This document shows positions 43,775-56,136 of a DNA stretch of 64,000 nucleotides, one piece after another (the first letter of the stretch is position 1; each line of letters begins with the position of its first letter). This DNA is from an uncultured Collinsella sp. (GTDB lineage: Bacteria > Actinomycetota > Coriobacteriia > Coriobacteriales > Coriobacteriaceae). The stretch covers positions 1 through 64,000 of the forward strand of contig CABVDH010000004.1 in NCBI GenBank assembly GCA_902497065.1, in the 5' to 3' direction. The notes under the pieces were generated by a model, which was given only the letters and a program-made list of their open reading frames with translations, made no database searches and was not told where the DNA came from. A program made the position numbers and the translations under genes.

Positions 43775-44737
43775 CTACTCGTGGATGCGGGTACCGGAGA
43801 GGCCGGCCATGGTCTCGGCGGCCTTGTCCAGAGCGCCGATGATGCAGGTGCGGCCCTTGCGGGAACGGGCGAACTTGATGGCGGCGCGGACCTTGGGCTC
43901 CATGGAACCCTTGCCGAACTGGCCCTCGTCGGCCAGGCGCTCGGCCTCGTCGGCGGTGAGGTCCTCGAGCTCCTCCTGGTTGGGCTTGCCGAAGTTGATG
44001 GCGACATGCTCGACGGCGGTCAGCAGGAACAGGACGTCGGCGTCGCAGTCCTCGGCCAGCAGCTCGCCGCCCAGGTCCTTGTCGATGACGGCGGGAACGC
44101 CCTTGTAGCAGCCCTTGTTCTCGTAGTCGCGGACGACGGGGATGCCGCCGCCACCGCAGGCGATGACGATGAACTCGTTGTCGAGCAGGTTGAGGATGGA
44201 GTCGGCCTCGACGATCTTCTTGGGATCGGGGGAGGCGACGACGCGACGCCAGCCGCGGCCGGAATCCTCGACGAAGACCTTGGAGGGATCCTCGGCCATG
44301 AACTCCTTGGCCTGCTCCTCGGTGTAGAAGGGTCCGATCGGCTTGGTCGGGTTCTTGAACGCGGGATCATCCGGATCGCACTCGATCTGGGTGACGACGG
44401 TGGCGGCGTGCCAACGCTTATAGCGCTTGTGCATCTCGCGGCCGATACCCTGCTGCAGGTGATAACCGATGTAGCCCTGGGACATGGCGCCGCACTCGGG
44501 CAGCGGCATCTCGGGGGTGCCGATGGCGTCGTGGGCGGCGGCGAAGGCGTTCTGGATCATGCCGACCTGCGGGCCGTTGCCGTGGGTGATGATGATCTCG
44601 TTGCCCTGCTCGATGAGACCGAGGAGAGCGTGGGCGGTGTTGCTCACGGCCTCGATCTGCTCGACGGGGTTGTTGCCGAGGGCGTTGCCGCCAAGGGCGA
44701 CGACAATACGATCGGGCTTACCGTAGGGTTTGGACAT
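43775..44737 (-). CDS. arcC: Carbamate kinase, copy 1
   Basis: Carbamate kinase of 320 residues, last enzyme of the arginine deiminase pathway: carbamoyl phosphate plus ADP gives ATP, CO2 and ammonia. The N-terminal VVALGGNALG binds phosphate, THGNGPQVG and IACGGGGIPVV are family motifs, and GKGSMEPKVRAA lies near the C-terminus. It is the third gene of arcA-argF-arcC, 10 bases after argF. It is identical to copy 2 (50979-51941) except residue 5 (Tyr here, Leu there), and the DNA and downstream terminator are also nearly identical, which points to recent duplication or gene conversion. ATG follows AAGGAGGCACGC. Confidence 0.96.
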   Translation of the reverse strand: MSKPYGKPDRIVVALGGNALGNNPVEQIEAVSNTAHALLGLIEQGNEIIITHGNGPQVGMIQNAFAAAHDAIGTPEMPLPECGAMSQGYIGYHLQQGIGREMHKRYKRWHAATVVTQIECDPDDPAFKNPTKPIGPFYTEEQAKEFMAEDPSKVFVEDSGRGWRRVVASPDPKKIVEADSILNLLDNEFIVIACGGGGIPVVRDYENKGCYKGVPAVIDKDLGGELLAEDCDADVLFLLTAVEHVAINFGKPNQEELEDLTADEAERLADEGQFGKGSMEPKVRAAIKFARSRKGRTCIIGALDKAAETMAGLSGTRIHE

Positions 44738-44747
44738 GCGTGCCTCC

Positions 44748-45755
44748 TTATCGAAGAGTAGCGTACATCACGGCTTTAATGGTATGCATACGGTTCTCTG
44801 CCTCTTGGAAGACGCGAGACTTATCGGACTCGAAGACCTCGTCGGTGACCTCCATCTCGGTTACGCCGAACTTCTCCGCGATTTCCGCTCCGATGGTGGT
44901 CTTGGTATCGTGGAAGCTCGGGAGACAATGCATGAAGATAGCGTTGGGGTTTGCCTTCGCCATGACCTCCGAGGTTACGCGGTACGGGGAGAGCAGCTTG
45001 ATACGGCTCTTCCAGAGCTCCTCAGCCTGGCCCATGCCAACCCAGACATCGGTGTAAATAACATCGGCATCCTTTACGCCTTCATCGATGTTGTCAGTAA
45101 GCTGAATGGTGCAGCCGTTTTCCTCGGCGATCTTCTGGCAAGTCTCAAGCAGCTCGGGATCAAAGTGGGTAGCGCCCTCAACATCGCCCTTCGGCCCACA
45201 AGAGCAGAAGTTGATGCCGAGCTTAGCGCAGATCACCATGAGGGAATCGCTTACATTGCCCTGCTCCTTGCCGAGATAGGTCAGCTTGAGGCCACGCGTG
45301 TCACCGAATTCCTCGCGCATCGTAAGGATATCCGCCAAAGCCTGGGTCGGGTGATACTCATTGGTGAGACCATTCCACACAGGAACGCCGGCTTTATCGG
45401 CAAGCTCCTCAACAATGGACTGGTCAGAACCACGATACTCGATACCGTCGTACATGCGACCAAGCACGCGGGCGGTATCCTCAATGGACTCCTTTTTGCC
45501 CATCTGTGACGAACCGGGATCAAGGTAGGTTACACCTAAGCCAAGATCCATGCCACCCACCTCAAAAGCGCAGCGCGTACGCGTCGAAGTCTTTTCAAAC
45601 AGCAGAACGATGTTCTTGCCCTCAAGATAACGATGGGGGGCACCCATGCGCTTGAGATTCTTAAAGTCCCTCGAAAGCTCGAGCATGTACTCGATCTCCT
45701 CGGTAGTAAAGTCAAGCAGGGTCAGAAAACTACGACCAGAAAGATTCAGTGCCAT
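44748..45755 (-). CDS. argF: Ornithine carbamoyltransferase (catabolic type)
   Basis: Enzyme of 335 residues that interconverts citrulline plus phosphate with ornithine plus carbamoyl phosphate. FEKTSTRTRCAFEVG holds the STRTR carbamoyl-phosphate loop; HPTQALADILTM and MHCLPSFHD carry the other binding residues. It sits between arcA and arcC, so its physiological direction is probably catabolic (ArcB role). The synthetic and catabolic forms cannot be told apart by sequence here. ATG follows AAAGGAACCCACC; argF ends 10 bases before arcC. Confidence 0.95.
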   Translation of the reverse strand: MALNLSGRSFLTLLDFTTEEIEYMLELSRDFKNLKRMGAPHRYLEGKNIVLLFEKTSTRTRCAFEVGGMDLGLGVTYLDPGSSQMGKKESIEDTARVLGRMYDGIEYRGSDQSIVEELADKAGVPVWNGLTNEYHPTQALADILTMREEFGDTRGLKLTYLGKEQGNVSDSLMVICAKLGINFCSCGPKGDVEGATHFDPELLETCQKIAEENGCTIQLTDNIDEGVKDADVIYTDVWVGMGQAEELWKSRIKLLSPYRVTSEVMAKANPNAIFMHCLPSFHDTKTTIGAEIAEKFGVTEMEVTDEVFESDKSRVFQEAENRMHTIKAVMYATLR

Positions 45756-45840
45756 GGTGGGTTCCTTTCACTATTAACCTAATTGATGAGTGCGCGGCGC
45801 GCCAAGAACGCGCACCCGCGCATCTCGGACCAGAACGGAA

Positions 45841-47085
45841 TTAAATCTCTTCGCGCCAGAACGGCATGGTCATGCAGCGCGGGCCACCACGACCACGAGA
45901 CAGCTCTTCGGAAGGAGCAACCAGCAGCTCAACGCCCGCCTTATAAAGCGCATCATTGGTAACAACGTTGCGCTCATAGACGCACACCTTACCCGGCGCA
46001 ACAGCAAGCGTGTTGGAACCATCGTTCCACTGCTCACGGGATGCCTCGATCGGATCGCCGGCACCGCATTCGATCATCGTGATATGGTCGATACCGGTTG
46101 CCATTTCAAGAATCTGCTGAATCGTTCCCTCGATCTCCTCGATAAAGACCTCGCCATCCGAATCACCCTTGGTGAGTCGATAGGCACGAAGCGTCTCGTA
46201 GATACCGGGGTAGACGGTAAACTTATCGTAATCAACCTGAGTACAAACCGTATCAAGATGCATATAGGCATAGCCGTGGGGGATCTTGATGGCAAATACC
46301 TGCTCGATCTCGGACTCTCCCGTGCCCCAGAACAGATTCTTGGCAAGCTGGTCGATGGCTGCGGTCTGGGTACGCTCGGAAATACCGATTGCAAGCGTGG
46401 TGGCGTTAATGTTCAGAACGTCGCCGCCTTCGATATGCCAATCGCTATTGTGGTCGTACCAAAGCGGAGCCCCAGCATAATCAGGATGGTGGCGCATGAT
46501 CGTCTCATAGAATACGACCTCACGGTTGCGCTGATGCCAGTACATGCGGTTCATCATCGCGCCCTTGCCGACCACAGCGATCGGATCACGCGAGAAGTAG
46601 GAGGCGGGCATCGGGAACAAGACCATTTCGTCGGGCTTCAGCTCGTCGCTATCCATGCTCGCAAGGGAACCGCTCACATGCGGAATCTCGAGATCGCGTA
46701 CGTAGAGGCCGCCCATAGCGGTAAGGACAAACTCTTTGTTGTCCTTGATGGAGTCGAGCTTCTCCACGACTGCCTGACGAAGTGCCAGATTCTCGATCTT
46801 GGCCTCGGGAACGAACTTGCTCATAAACTCGGCACGAGAACCCTCAACCTGATCGAAAGTCTCGGCAAGCAAGTCCTCCATATAAACGACCTCGGCGCCA
46901 GCACCGCGAAGAAGATTAGTAAACTCGTCATGCTCTCGCTGAGCATACTCGAGATAAAACGCGTCATGAATCCAGGCGCGCTCAAAATCCTCCGCCTTCA
47001 TGTTTACCAGGTCCAAGCCCGGTCGGTGCACGCATACCTTCTTGAGGGCACCAATTTCGCTATGAACGTTCAGACCTTTGCTCAT
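45841..47085 (-). CDS. arcA: Arginine deiminase, copy 1
   Basis: Enzyme of 414 residues hydrolysing arginine to citrulline and ammonia. Catalytic parts are present: FSRDPIAVVGKG (Asp), HIEGGDVLNI (Glu), HLDTVCTQVDYD (His, Asp) and SRGRGGPRCMTMPF with the nucleophile Cys. The Arg five residues before the Cys matches the residue that binds the arginine carboxylate in characterised enzymes. It follows yfcC by 67 bases and precedes argF by 85. The second of two adjacent ATG codons (47085) is better spaced from AAAGGA. Codon use is a little less GC-biased than in the flanking housekeeping genes. Confidence 0.95.
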   Translation of the reverse strand: MSKGLNVHSEIGALKKVCVHRPGLDLVNMKAEDFERAWIHDAFYLEYAQREHDEFTNLLRGAGAEVVYMEDLLAETFDQVEGSRAEFMSKFVPEAKIENLALRQAVVEKLDSIKDNKEFVLTAMGGLYVRDLEIPHVSGSLASMDSDELKPDEMVLFPMPASYFSRDPIAVVGKGAMMNRMYWHQRNREVVFYETIMRHHPDYAGAPLWYDHNSDWHIEGGDVLNINATTLAIGISERTQTAAIDQLAKNLFWGTGESEIEQVFAIKIPHGYAYMHLDTVCTQVDYDKFTVYPGIYETLRAYRLTKGDSDGEVFIEEIEGTIQQILEMATGIDHITMIECGAGDPIEASREQWNDGSNTLAVAPGKVCVYERNVVTNDALYKAGVELLVAPSEELSRGRGGPRCMTMPFWREEI

Positions 47086-47152
47086 CATCGTTCCTTTCTG
47101 GATTAGAGCTCAATTGTTATTGCAATGGCTTACAAAGTTGTCGTTTCGCTTG

Positions 47153-48589
47153 CTAGACAATCGGAAGCAGACCGGATACCGCGGTAAATACGAGACAGAC
47201 CGCACTGACCACAAGGAAGAACTTCCAGGAAACTCGCCACCACTGGCCAAGAGAGATCTTGCAAACACCAAGACCGGCGACAAGCATTGCGCTGGTGGGG
47301 GAAATCAGCGACATCGCTGCAGATCCCATCGAAAGGCCAGTAACCGCAGCTTCTGGATTTAGCCCCATGAGCTCAACCAGAGGCCCAAAGATGGGGATGG
47401 TGAGCGCCGCGATGCCCGAAGAGCTGGGAACCAGAATCGAAAGCAAGTTGTCAACGACATACAAAATGCTGGTAAAGAGAACAGGGGGGATTCCGGCAAG
47501 GCCAGTCGCAAGAGCGTTTAGGACCGTATCGATAATCAAGCCATCGTTGGCGATAACCAAAATGCCTCGAGCAAGACCGACCACGACCGCAGAGAAAACA
47601 AAGTCGCCCAAACCCTTAACGAACTCTGTAGCAATCTCCTTCTCGCTCATGCCCGATACGATGCCAGACAGAAGCGCCATAGCCATAAAGACTGCAGAGA
47701 TCTCGTTCATATACCAGCCCTGGGTGACAAGACCCCAGACAATGGCGACGATTCCAAGCACGAATACGATGATTACGGCCTTCTGGCGCCCGGTGAAATC
47801 GGCTTCGAGCAGCTCGTCATTTGATGCATGCTCTTTGCGCTTCTCGATATCATCAGCGTAAGCAATCGAGGACTCGGGGTTCTTCTTCACCCTTCGAGCG
47901 TACAACACGACCCAGGCAATAGCGATGGCGGTCAGCACAACAAGGGCAACAACGCGAAGCCAGAGCTGGGGATTACCCTGGATATTCAGAATTCCCTGAG
48001 CAATCAAAACATTGAAGGGGTTGACCGTCGATGCGATATAGCCGATACGGGCGCCAACGAACACGATCATAAAAGCCGTAATGGAGTCATATCCCATAGC
48101 CATAACAATCGGCAGCAAGATGGCAAAAAATGGAAGGGTCTCCTCCGCCATGCCGAACGTGCTACCGCCCAGCGCAAAAACCGCCATCAAAATCGGAATA
48201 ATCAGGATGTCTTTACTCTTGAACTTCTTAACGATGCGCGCCACGCCGCTGGTGATAGCTCCAGTGGCAGTAATGACCTGAAAGGATCCGCCGACAATCA
48301 GAATAAAGGCCACGACCTCAACTGCCTGCTGAATTCCCACCGCAGGAGCCTCGAGCACGTCGAACAGGCCTTGTTTCAGGTCAACCTCAGCGCCGTCTTC
48401 GTCCGCATAAACCTTTTCAACGGACTCATATGTTCCAGCAACAGTGACCTCGCGTCCGTTGAGCTCCTGCCTCTCAAACGAGCCGGAGGGAACGATCCAC
48501 GTAAGAGCTGCGGTCAACACCATGAGAATGAAGATAATGGTGTAGACGTGCGGAATTCGTAGCCCACGTTTCTTTTGCACTTCGGCCAT
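47153..48589 (-). CDS. YfcC-family transporter (likely arginine/ornithine)
   Basis: Membrane protein of 478 residues with about twelve helices, of the YfcC/C4-dicarboxylate anaerobic carrier-like group. PHVYTIIFILMVLTAALTWIVPSGSFER is the family start, ALGGSTFGMAEETLPFFAI and SSSGIAALTIPIFGPL are the two re-entrant loop regions. In many anaerobes such a gene sits in arginine deiminase operons and is taken as the arginine-ornithine exchanger in place of ArcD. It is the first gene of yfcC-arcA-argF-arcC here. ATG follows AAAGGAGGCATA. Confidence 0.85.
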   Translation of the reverse strand: MAEVQKKRGLRIPHVYTIIFILMVLTAALTWIVPSGSFERQELNGREVTVAGTYESVEKVYADEDGAEVDLKQGLFDVLEAPAVGIQQAVEVVAFILIVGGSFQVITATGAITSGVARIVKKFKSKDILIIPILMAVFALGGSTFGMAEETLPFFAILLPIVMAMGYDSITAFMIVFVGARIGYIASTVNPFNVLIAQGILNIQGNPQLWLRVVALVVLTAIAIAWVVLYARRVKKNPESSIAYADDIEKRKEHASNDELLEADFTGRQKAVIIVFVLGIVAIVWGLVTQGWYMNEISAVFMAMALLSGIVSGMSEKEIATEFVKGLGDFVFSAVVVGLARGILVIANDGLIIDTVLNALATGLAGIPPVLFTSILYVVDNLLSILVPSSSGIAALTIPIFGPLVELMGLNPEAAVTGLSMGSAAMSLISPTSAMLVAGLGVCKISLGQWWRVSWKFFLVVSAVCLVFTAVSGLLPIV

Positions 48590-48745
48590 TATGCCTCCTT
48601 TAGTTTGCAGGTTTTCGATACGAGCTTTTCGCCGGCAACCTTATTATTCGGTTTTCACGCCAGTTGACATTAGATATTTATGCGAATGGATAGTATTAGA
48701 AGGCAGACGGATTTTTATTGATATATAAGCTCAACTATGGAACTA

Positions 48746-48766
48746 AATTGATATTTTTTATCAATT
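48746..48766. promoter_or_regulatory. Palindromic operator candidate in the divergent arc promoter region
   Basis: AATTGATA-TTTTT-TATCAATT, a perfect 8-bp inverted repeat in the AT-rich 296-base region between yfcC (minus) and arcA2 (plus). A related TTTATTGATATATAAG lies at 48715-48730. It is a candidate site for the adjacent XRE-family regulator or an ArgR-type protein; which one is unknown. Confidence 0.4.
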
Positions 48767-48885
48767 GGTGACTTTCAATCAAGAGCTTAAGCCGTCCACC
48801 GATACCCACAACATACTCACTTAAACTTCTCCCAGCAGAACGATAATTGACATCAGTCATCATCCGAATTAAAGCGAGCGTTCTA

Positions 48886-50133
48886 ATGCCAATTCATATC
48901 ACCAGCGAAATCGGTAAGATTAAACAGGCCCTTTTATATCGACCCGGTATCGAAACCCAAAACTATCCCGAAGGCCGCTTTGGCCAAGTTTTTAGCCTAA
49001 GACCATCGAGCAGCCTATTTGACTTGGATAGAGCCCTAGCTGAGTGTGATGCCTATACCTCAGTGCTCGAGCATGAAGGCGTAGAGGTTCTGTATCTCGA
49101 CCAACTTCTTACAGAAGCGCTTGACTCATGCCCCGAAGCTCGAGCATCTTTTGTCGATTCCTTTGTCGATGAATGCGGCGCGATTGGCGCCGAGTTGCAG
49201 CAAGCAGTCCGCGAGCATCTTGAACACACCCAATCGGCGCAGGAGCTCGTCTCGGCATCGATTGGCGGCATCCGCCACGGGCAAGTTACATACTGCTTCG
49301 ACGGCGGGGACAGACTCGCCGAATTAACCGGCGAGGCCTATGCCCCTGACGAGCTGCTCGTAAGCCCATTAAACACCATGTGGTTCGTGCGCGACCCGGT
49401 AAGCACCATCGGCTCCGGCATCTCCTTCAACCACATGTATTGGCCCGAGCGCAATCGCGAAGTAGCGCTCTACCAAACGATTTTTAAATACCATCCCAAT
49501 TTCAAAGACACGCCCTCGTTTTATCGTCACGATTCGACCTTCCATATTGAAGGGGGCGATATCATCAATCTTGATGCTCATAATGTCGCAGTCGGCATCT
49601 CTCAGAGAACCGAATCTGCAGCCATCGATATGCTCGCTCGTGCCCTCCTGTGGAACCCCGACTCGAGCATCGACGCCGTATGGGCAATTGAAGTACCCGA
49701 ACGGAACCTGTGCATCCATCTTGATACGTACCTAAGCCGTGTCGACTACGATACTTTTGTAGTCGACCCCCAGCTACTCGCAGAATCTCGCTCTTATCAG
49801 ATTACGCGAAATCGAGTGGAGAATCTCTGCCAGATTCACGCCGTCGAAAAAGGAGTCAAGGAGGCACTGGCCGTCGCGCTCGGCATACCCGAGCTTCGTT
49901 TTATTCCCTGCGGTGGATCAAATCCCAATTTGACGGAAAAAGAGTGCACAAATAACGCGGCCAGCGTGCTGTGCCTCCGACCGGGCAAAGTCTGTGTCTA
50001 TGAAGAGAATCAAGCGACGAACGCTGCTCTTGAACAGGCCGGAATCGATCTTGTTCCCATTTCCATACACGAGCTGACAAACGGCTTTGGCGGGCCCAAC
50101 TGTTTGTGCTTGCCACTTAGGCGTGATGAATAA
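48886..50133 (+). CDS. Arginine deiminase homologue, copy 2, with changed substrate-binding residue
   Basis: Protein of 415 residues clearly homologous to arginine deiminase. The catalytic residues are kept: FVRDPVSTIGSG, HIEGGDIINLD, HLDTYLSRVDYD and GFGGPNCLCLPL with the nucleophile Cys. However the Arg five residues before the Cys (Arg401 in the Pseudomonas enzyme, carboxylate binding) is Phe here, and the Arg seven before is Asn. It may act on another guanidino compound or be weak on arginine. It is divergent from the yfcC-arcA operon and overlaps the following regulator gene by 8 bases. The start MPIHITSEIGK is chosen by alignment with copy 1; the ribosome site is weak. Confidence 0.83.
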   Translation: MPIHITSEIGKIKQALLYRPGIETQNYPEGRFGQVFSLRPSSSLFDLDRALAECDAYTSVLEHEGVEVLYLDQLLTEALDSCPEARASFVDSFVDECGAIGAELQQAVREHLEHTQSAQELVSASIGGIRHGQVTYCFDGGDRLAELTGEAYAPDELLVSPLNTMWFVRDPVSTIGSGISFNHMYWPERNREVALYQTIFKYHPNFKDTPSFYRHDSTFHIEGGDIINLDAHNVAVGISQRTESAAIDMLARALLWNPDSSIDAVWAIEVPERNLCIHLDTYLSRVDYDTFVVDPQLLAESRSYQITRNRVENLCQIHAVEKGVKEALAVALGIPELRFIPCGGSNPNLTEKECTNNAASVLCLRPGKVCVYEENQATNAALEQAGIDLVPISIHELTNGFGGPNCLCLPLRRDE

Positions 50134-50782
50134 CATGGCCCAAGGGGATAACATTAAATGCCTTAGAACCCGCGAAGGCTTGACGCAGCAGCAATTTGCC
50201 GACATTCTCGGCGTTACCAAAGAAACGGTATGTCGTTGGGAACGTGGACACACCGCCGTCAAGGTGTCGACTCTCGATAAGCTGACCGAGCTTTTTGATG
50301 TAACGTTTGATGAGCTCGCCGCAAGTAATAGCGGCCTTGCCTCTGCCGGCTTAAGCTCGCGGCCTGAGAAAAGCCCGAACGTGGCCCAAAACGAAGAATG
50401 CGAAATCTATAAAATCGTACGCCGCAACGGTGGCTTTAGCCTTAAGAAAAGTGGGCGTACCTTCGTTCCAGGACCCGTACTTGAAAGGCACCCGGGAGGC
50501 TTTCTAGTTCAGATGAACGGCAGCGGCATGTCACGCTGCTATCCGCAAAGCAGCGTTCTGCTGGTCGATCCTGTTGCTAAACCGTGGAACGGATGCACCG
50601 TCGTTGCCATGGTAGACGCATCAGCCATAGTTATTCGGCGATATGAAATCCGAGGGAACACGATCGCACTGTCAACGTATTCCTATTTGACAGAAGAACC
50701 CGACTTCACTCTGGACAGGCGTCGCCTTCGTATCTTAGGTGTCGTCGTTTGGTTTCAGGCAACTCACGATCTAACGTACTAG
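50126..50782 (+). CDS. XRE-family regulator with LexA/S24-like C-terminal domain
   Basis: Protein of 218 residues. The N-terminal HTH (about 9-64) has LRTREGLTQQQFADILGVTKETVCRWERG. The C-terminal half (about 115-215) has the fold pattern of S24/LexA: FLVQMNGSGMSRCYPQSSVLLVDP, TVVAMVDASAIVIRRYE and RRLRILGVVVWF. The catalytic Ser position of GDSM is Gly (GSGM) and the Lys position is Ile/Arg, so it should not self-cleave; the domain probably binds a ligand or dimerises. The gene overlaps arcA2 by 8 bases, so it is coupled to it and may control the divergent arginine operons. ATG at 50135 is an alternative start. Confidence 0.82.
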   Translation: MNNMAQGDNIKCLRTREGLTQQQFADILGVTKETVCRWERGHTAVKVSTLDKLTELFDVTFDELAASNSGLASAGLSSRPEKSPNVAQNEECEIYKIVRRNGGFSLKKSGRTFVPGPVLERHPGGFLVQMNGSGMSRCYPQSSVLLVDPVAKPWNGCTVVAMVDASAIVIRRYEIRGNTIALSTYSYLTEEPDFTLDRRRLRILGVVVWFQATHDLTY

Positions 50783-50841
50783 CCTCTTAGTCGTAAATCC
50801 CCAGGTGCCGTGCTTGCCCACGGCAAGAGCGTCCCCTTTGG

Positions 50842-50872
50842 CTAGTCATTTAAGAACGTCCCCAATGACTAG
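50842..50872. repeat. CTAGTCATT...AATGACTAG palindrome, copy near arcC2
   Basis: Perfect 9-bp arms with a 13-base loop ending in GTCCCC. Identical over 31 bases to 43637-43667. It lies between the XRE gene and the arcC2 terminator and forms the distal edge of the arcC duplication. Confidence 0.75.
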
Positions 50873-50881
50873 GTAGATACA

Positions 50882-50914
50882 AAAGCCCCGCAGCCGGAGC
50901 GGACTGCGGGGCTC
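50882..50914 (-). terminator. Terminator of arcC2 (duplicate of 43677-43709)
   Basis: Read on minus: GAGCCCCGCAGTC-CGCTCC-GGCTGCGGGGCTTTTGT. One base of the stem differs from copy 1 (G-U instead of A-U pair). Confidence 0.8.
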
Positions 50915-50978
50915 ATGAAGAGAGGCTAGTTTGCGGGCGCCTTGCCTGGCGCCCGCGAGAGAGGCAACAGAGTAGAGA

Positions 50979-51941
50979 CTACTCGTGGATGCGGGTACCG
51001 GAGAGGCCGGCCATGGTCTCGGCGGCCTTGTCCAGAGCGCCGATGATGCAGGTGCGGCCCTTGCGGGAACGGGCGAACTTGATGGCGGCGCGGACCTTGG
51101 GCTCCATGGAACCCTTGCCGAACTGGCCCTCGTCGGCCAGGCGCTCGGCCTCGTCGGCGGTGAGGTCCTCGAGCTCCTCCTGGTTGGGCTTGCCGAAGTT
51201 GATGGCGACATGCTCGACGGCGGTCAGCAGGAACAGGACGTCGGCGTCGCAGTCCTCGGCCAGCAGCTCGCCGCCCAGGTCCTTGTCGATGACGGCGGGA
51301 ACGCCCTTGTAGCAGCCCTTGTTCTCGTAGTCGCGGACGACGGGGATGCCGCCGCCACCGCAGGCGATGACGATGAACTCGTTGTCGAGCAGGTTGAGGA
51401 TGGAGTCGGCCTCGACGATCTTCTTGGGATCGGGGGAGGCGACGACGCGACGCCAGCCGCGGCCGGAATCCTCGACGAAGACCTTGGAGGGATCCTCGGC
51501 CATGAACTCCTTGGCCTGCTCCTCGGTGTAGAAGGGTCCGATCGGCTTGGTCGGGTTCTTGAACGCGGGATCATCCGGATCGCACTCGATCTGGGTGACG
51601 ACGGTGGCGGCGTGCCAACGCTTATAGCGCTTGTGCATCTCGCGGCCGATACCCTGCTGCAGGTGATAACCGATGTAGCCCTGGGACATGGCGCCGCACT
51701 CGGGCAGCGGCATCTCGGGGGTGCCGATGGCGTCGTGGGCGGCGGCGAAGGCGTTCTGGATCATGCCGACCTGCGGGCCGTTGCCGTGGGTGATGATGAT
51801 CTCGTTGCCCTGCTCGATGAGACCGAGGAGAGCGTGGGCGGTGTTGCTCACGGCCTCGATCTGCTCGACGGGGTTGTTGCCGAGGGCGTTGCCGCCAAGG
51901 GCGACGACGATACGATCGGGCTTGCCAAGAGGCTTAGACAT
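50979..51941 (-). CDS. arcC: Carbamate kinase, copy 2
   Basis: Carbamate kinase of 320 residues, the same as copy 1 (43775-44737) apart from residue 5, with the same VVALGGNALG, THGNGPQVG and IACGGGGIPVV motifs. Unlike copy 1 it stands alone, with its own leader. The near identity covers the reading frame and about 130 bases downstream including the terminator and the palindromic repeat, and stops at the start codon: leaders differ. ATG at 51941 follows AGAAGGGATTCCAGCA. Separate promoters would let carbamate kinase be made apart from the arginine operon. Confidence 0.95.
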   Translation of the reverse strand: MSKPLGKPDRIVVALGGNALGNNPVEQIEAVSNTAHALLGLIEQGNEIIITHGNGPQVGMIQNAFAAAHDAIGTPEMPLPECGAMSQGYIGYHLQQGIGREMHKRYKRWHAATVVTQIECDPDDPAFKNPTKPIGPFYTEEQAKEFMAEDPSKVFVEDSGRGWRRVVASPDPKKIVEADSILNLLDNEFIVIACGGGGIPVVRDYENKGCYKGVPAVIDKDLGGELLAEDCDADVLFLLTAVEHVAINFGKPNQEELEDLTADEAERLADEGQFGKGSMEPKVRAAIKFARSRKGRTCIIGALDKAAETMAGLSGTRIHE

Positions 51942-52461
51942 TGCTGGAATCCCTTCTGTAAAAGGCCTACAACCCATTAATAACCCGCGTCCGTGCGATA
52001 CGCGAGTTTATTAAGGTTTATATTCTCTTTATCGCTCATTTTATTCATTTTGAAAATAGCGGAACGGTGAACGGTCGTTTTTGTCCGCTCAGCGTACAGA
52101 ACTCCAGCTCAGACATATCTACGTAATTTACGTGCGACTTTATTTAAATGAAGCGAGGATTATGTCGGATTATGCAAACTACATCTCTGCTAAACACAAA
52201 ACGGACAGCGCAATATCTTACTCGCGCTATGCGAGATTCTATGCACTTATAAGTCAAGTATGCACCACTGCAAAAACAAGGGGCTTTTCATCCAGCAAAA
52301 GGAATAAAGAAGCGCTCCGAAAAGGCGGCAACAGCCAAGTCCCCCATCCATCCCCATAGTGGCGCGAGGCTTCGCGGCAAAGCCGCGAAGCAGCGACCGG
52401 GACAAAAGGCCCCCACAACCACGTCCTTCATCCGCCCCCACAATCCGAGGACGTAGTCGTA
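51942..52461. other. AT-rich intergenic region between arcC2 and nifJ
   Basis: About 520 bases, the first 300 clearly AT-richer than the surroundings. An open frame of 92 codons (52081-52359, plus) has no ribosome site and no recognisable product. Short inverted bits such as CTCGCGCTATGCGAG (52221-52235) occur. It presumably holds the arcC2 promoter on minus. Confidence 0.35.
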
Positions 52462-52586
52462 GCAGGATCTGAGGACTGACCTTCGCGGACACTCCGCAGG
52501 ACGAAAGAACCCCCGCCGCACGTAGTGCGCAGCGGGGGTTCTTTCATGTCCGAGGACGTCCGCGAAGGTCAGTCCTCAGATCCTGC
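52462..52586. repeat. Nested palindrome / terminator 3' of nifJ (125 bp)
   Basis: Outer arms 52462-52489 and 52559-52586 are complementary over 28 bases (GCAGGATCTGAGGACTGACC... / ...GGTCAGTCCTCAGATCCTGC). The inner stem GAAAGAACCCCCGC / GCGGGGGTTCTTTC (14 bp) is capped by CGCAC-GTA-GTGCG. On minus the inner hairpin is followed by T-rich TTCTTTC, so it can serve as the nifJ terminator. It begins 11 bases after the nifJ stop. Confidence 0.8.
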
Positions 52587-52596
52587 GGTGAGAGAC

Positions 52597-56136
<3,540 letters not shown>

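Noticed and set aside
52081..52359. 92-codon frame between arcC2 and nifJ
   Set aside because: No ribosome site, no similarity I can recognise, and it runs across the AT-rich to GC-rich boundary without codon bias.
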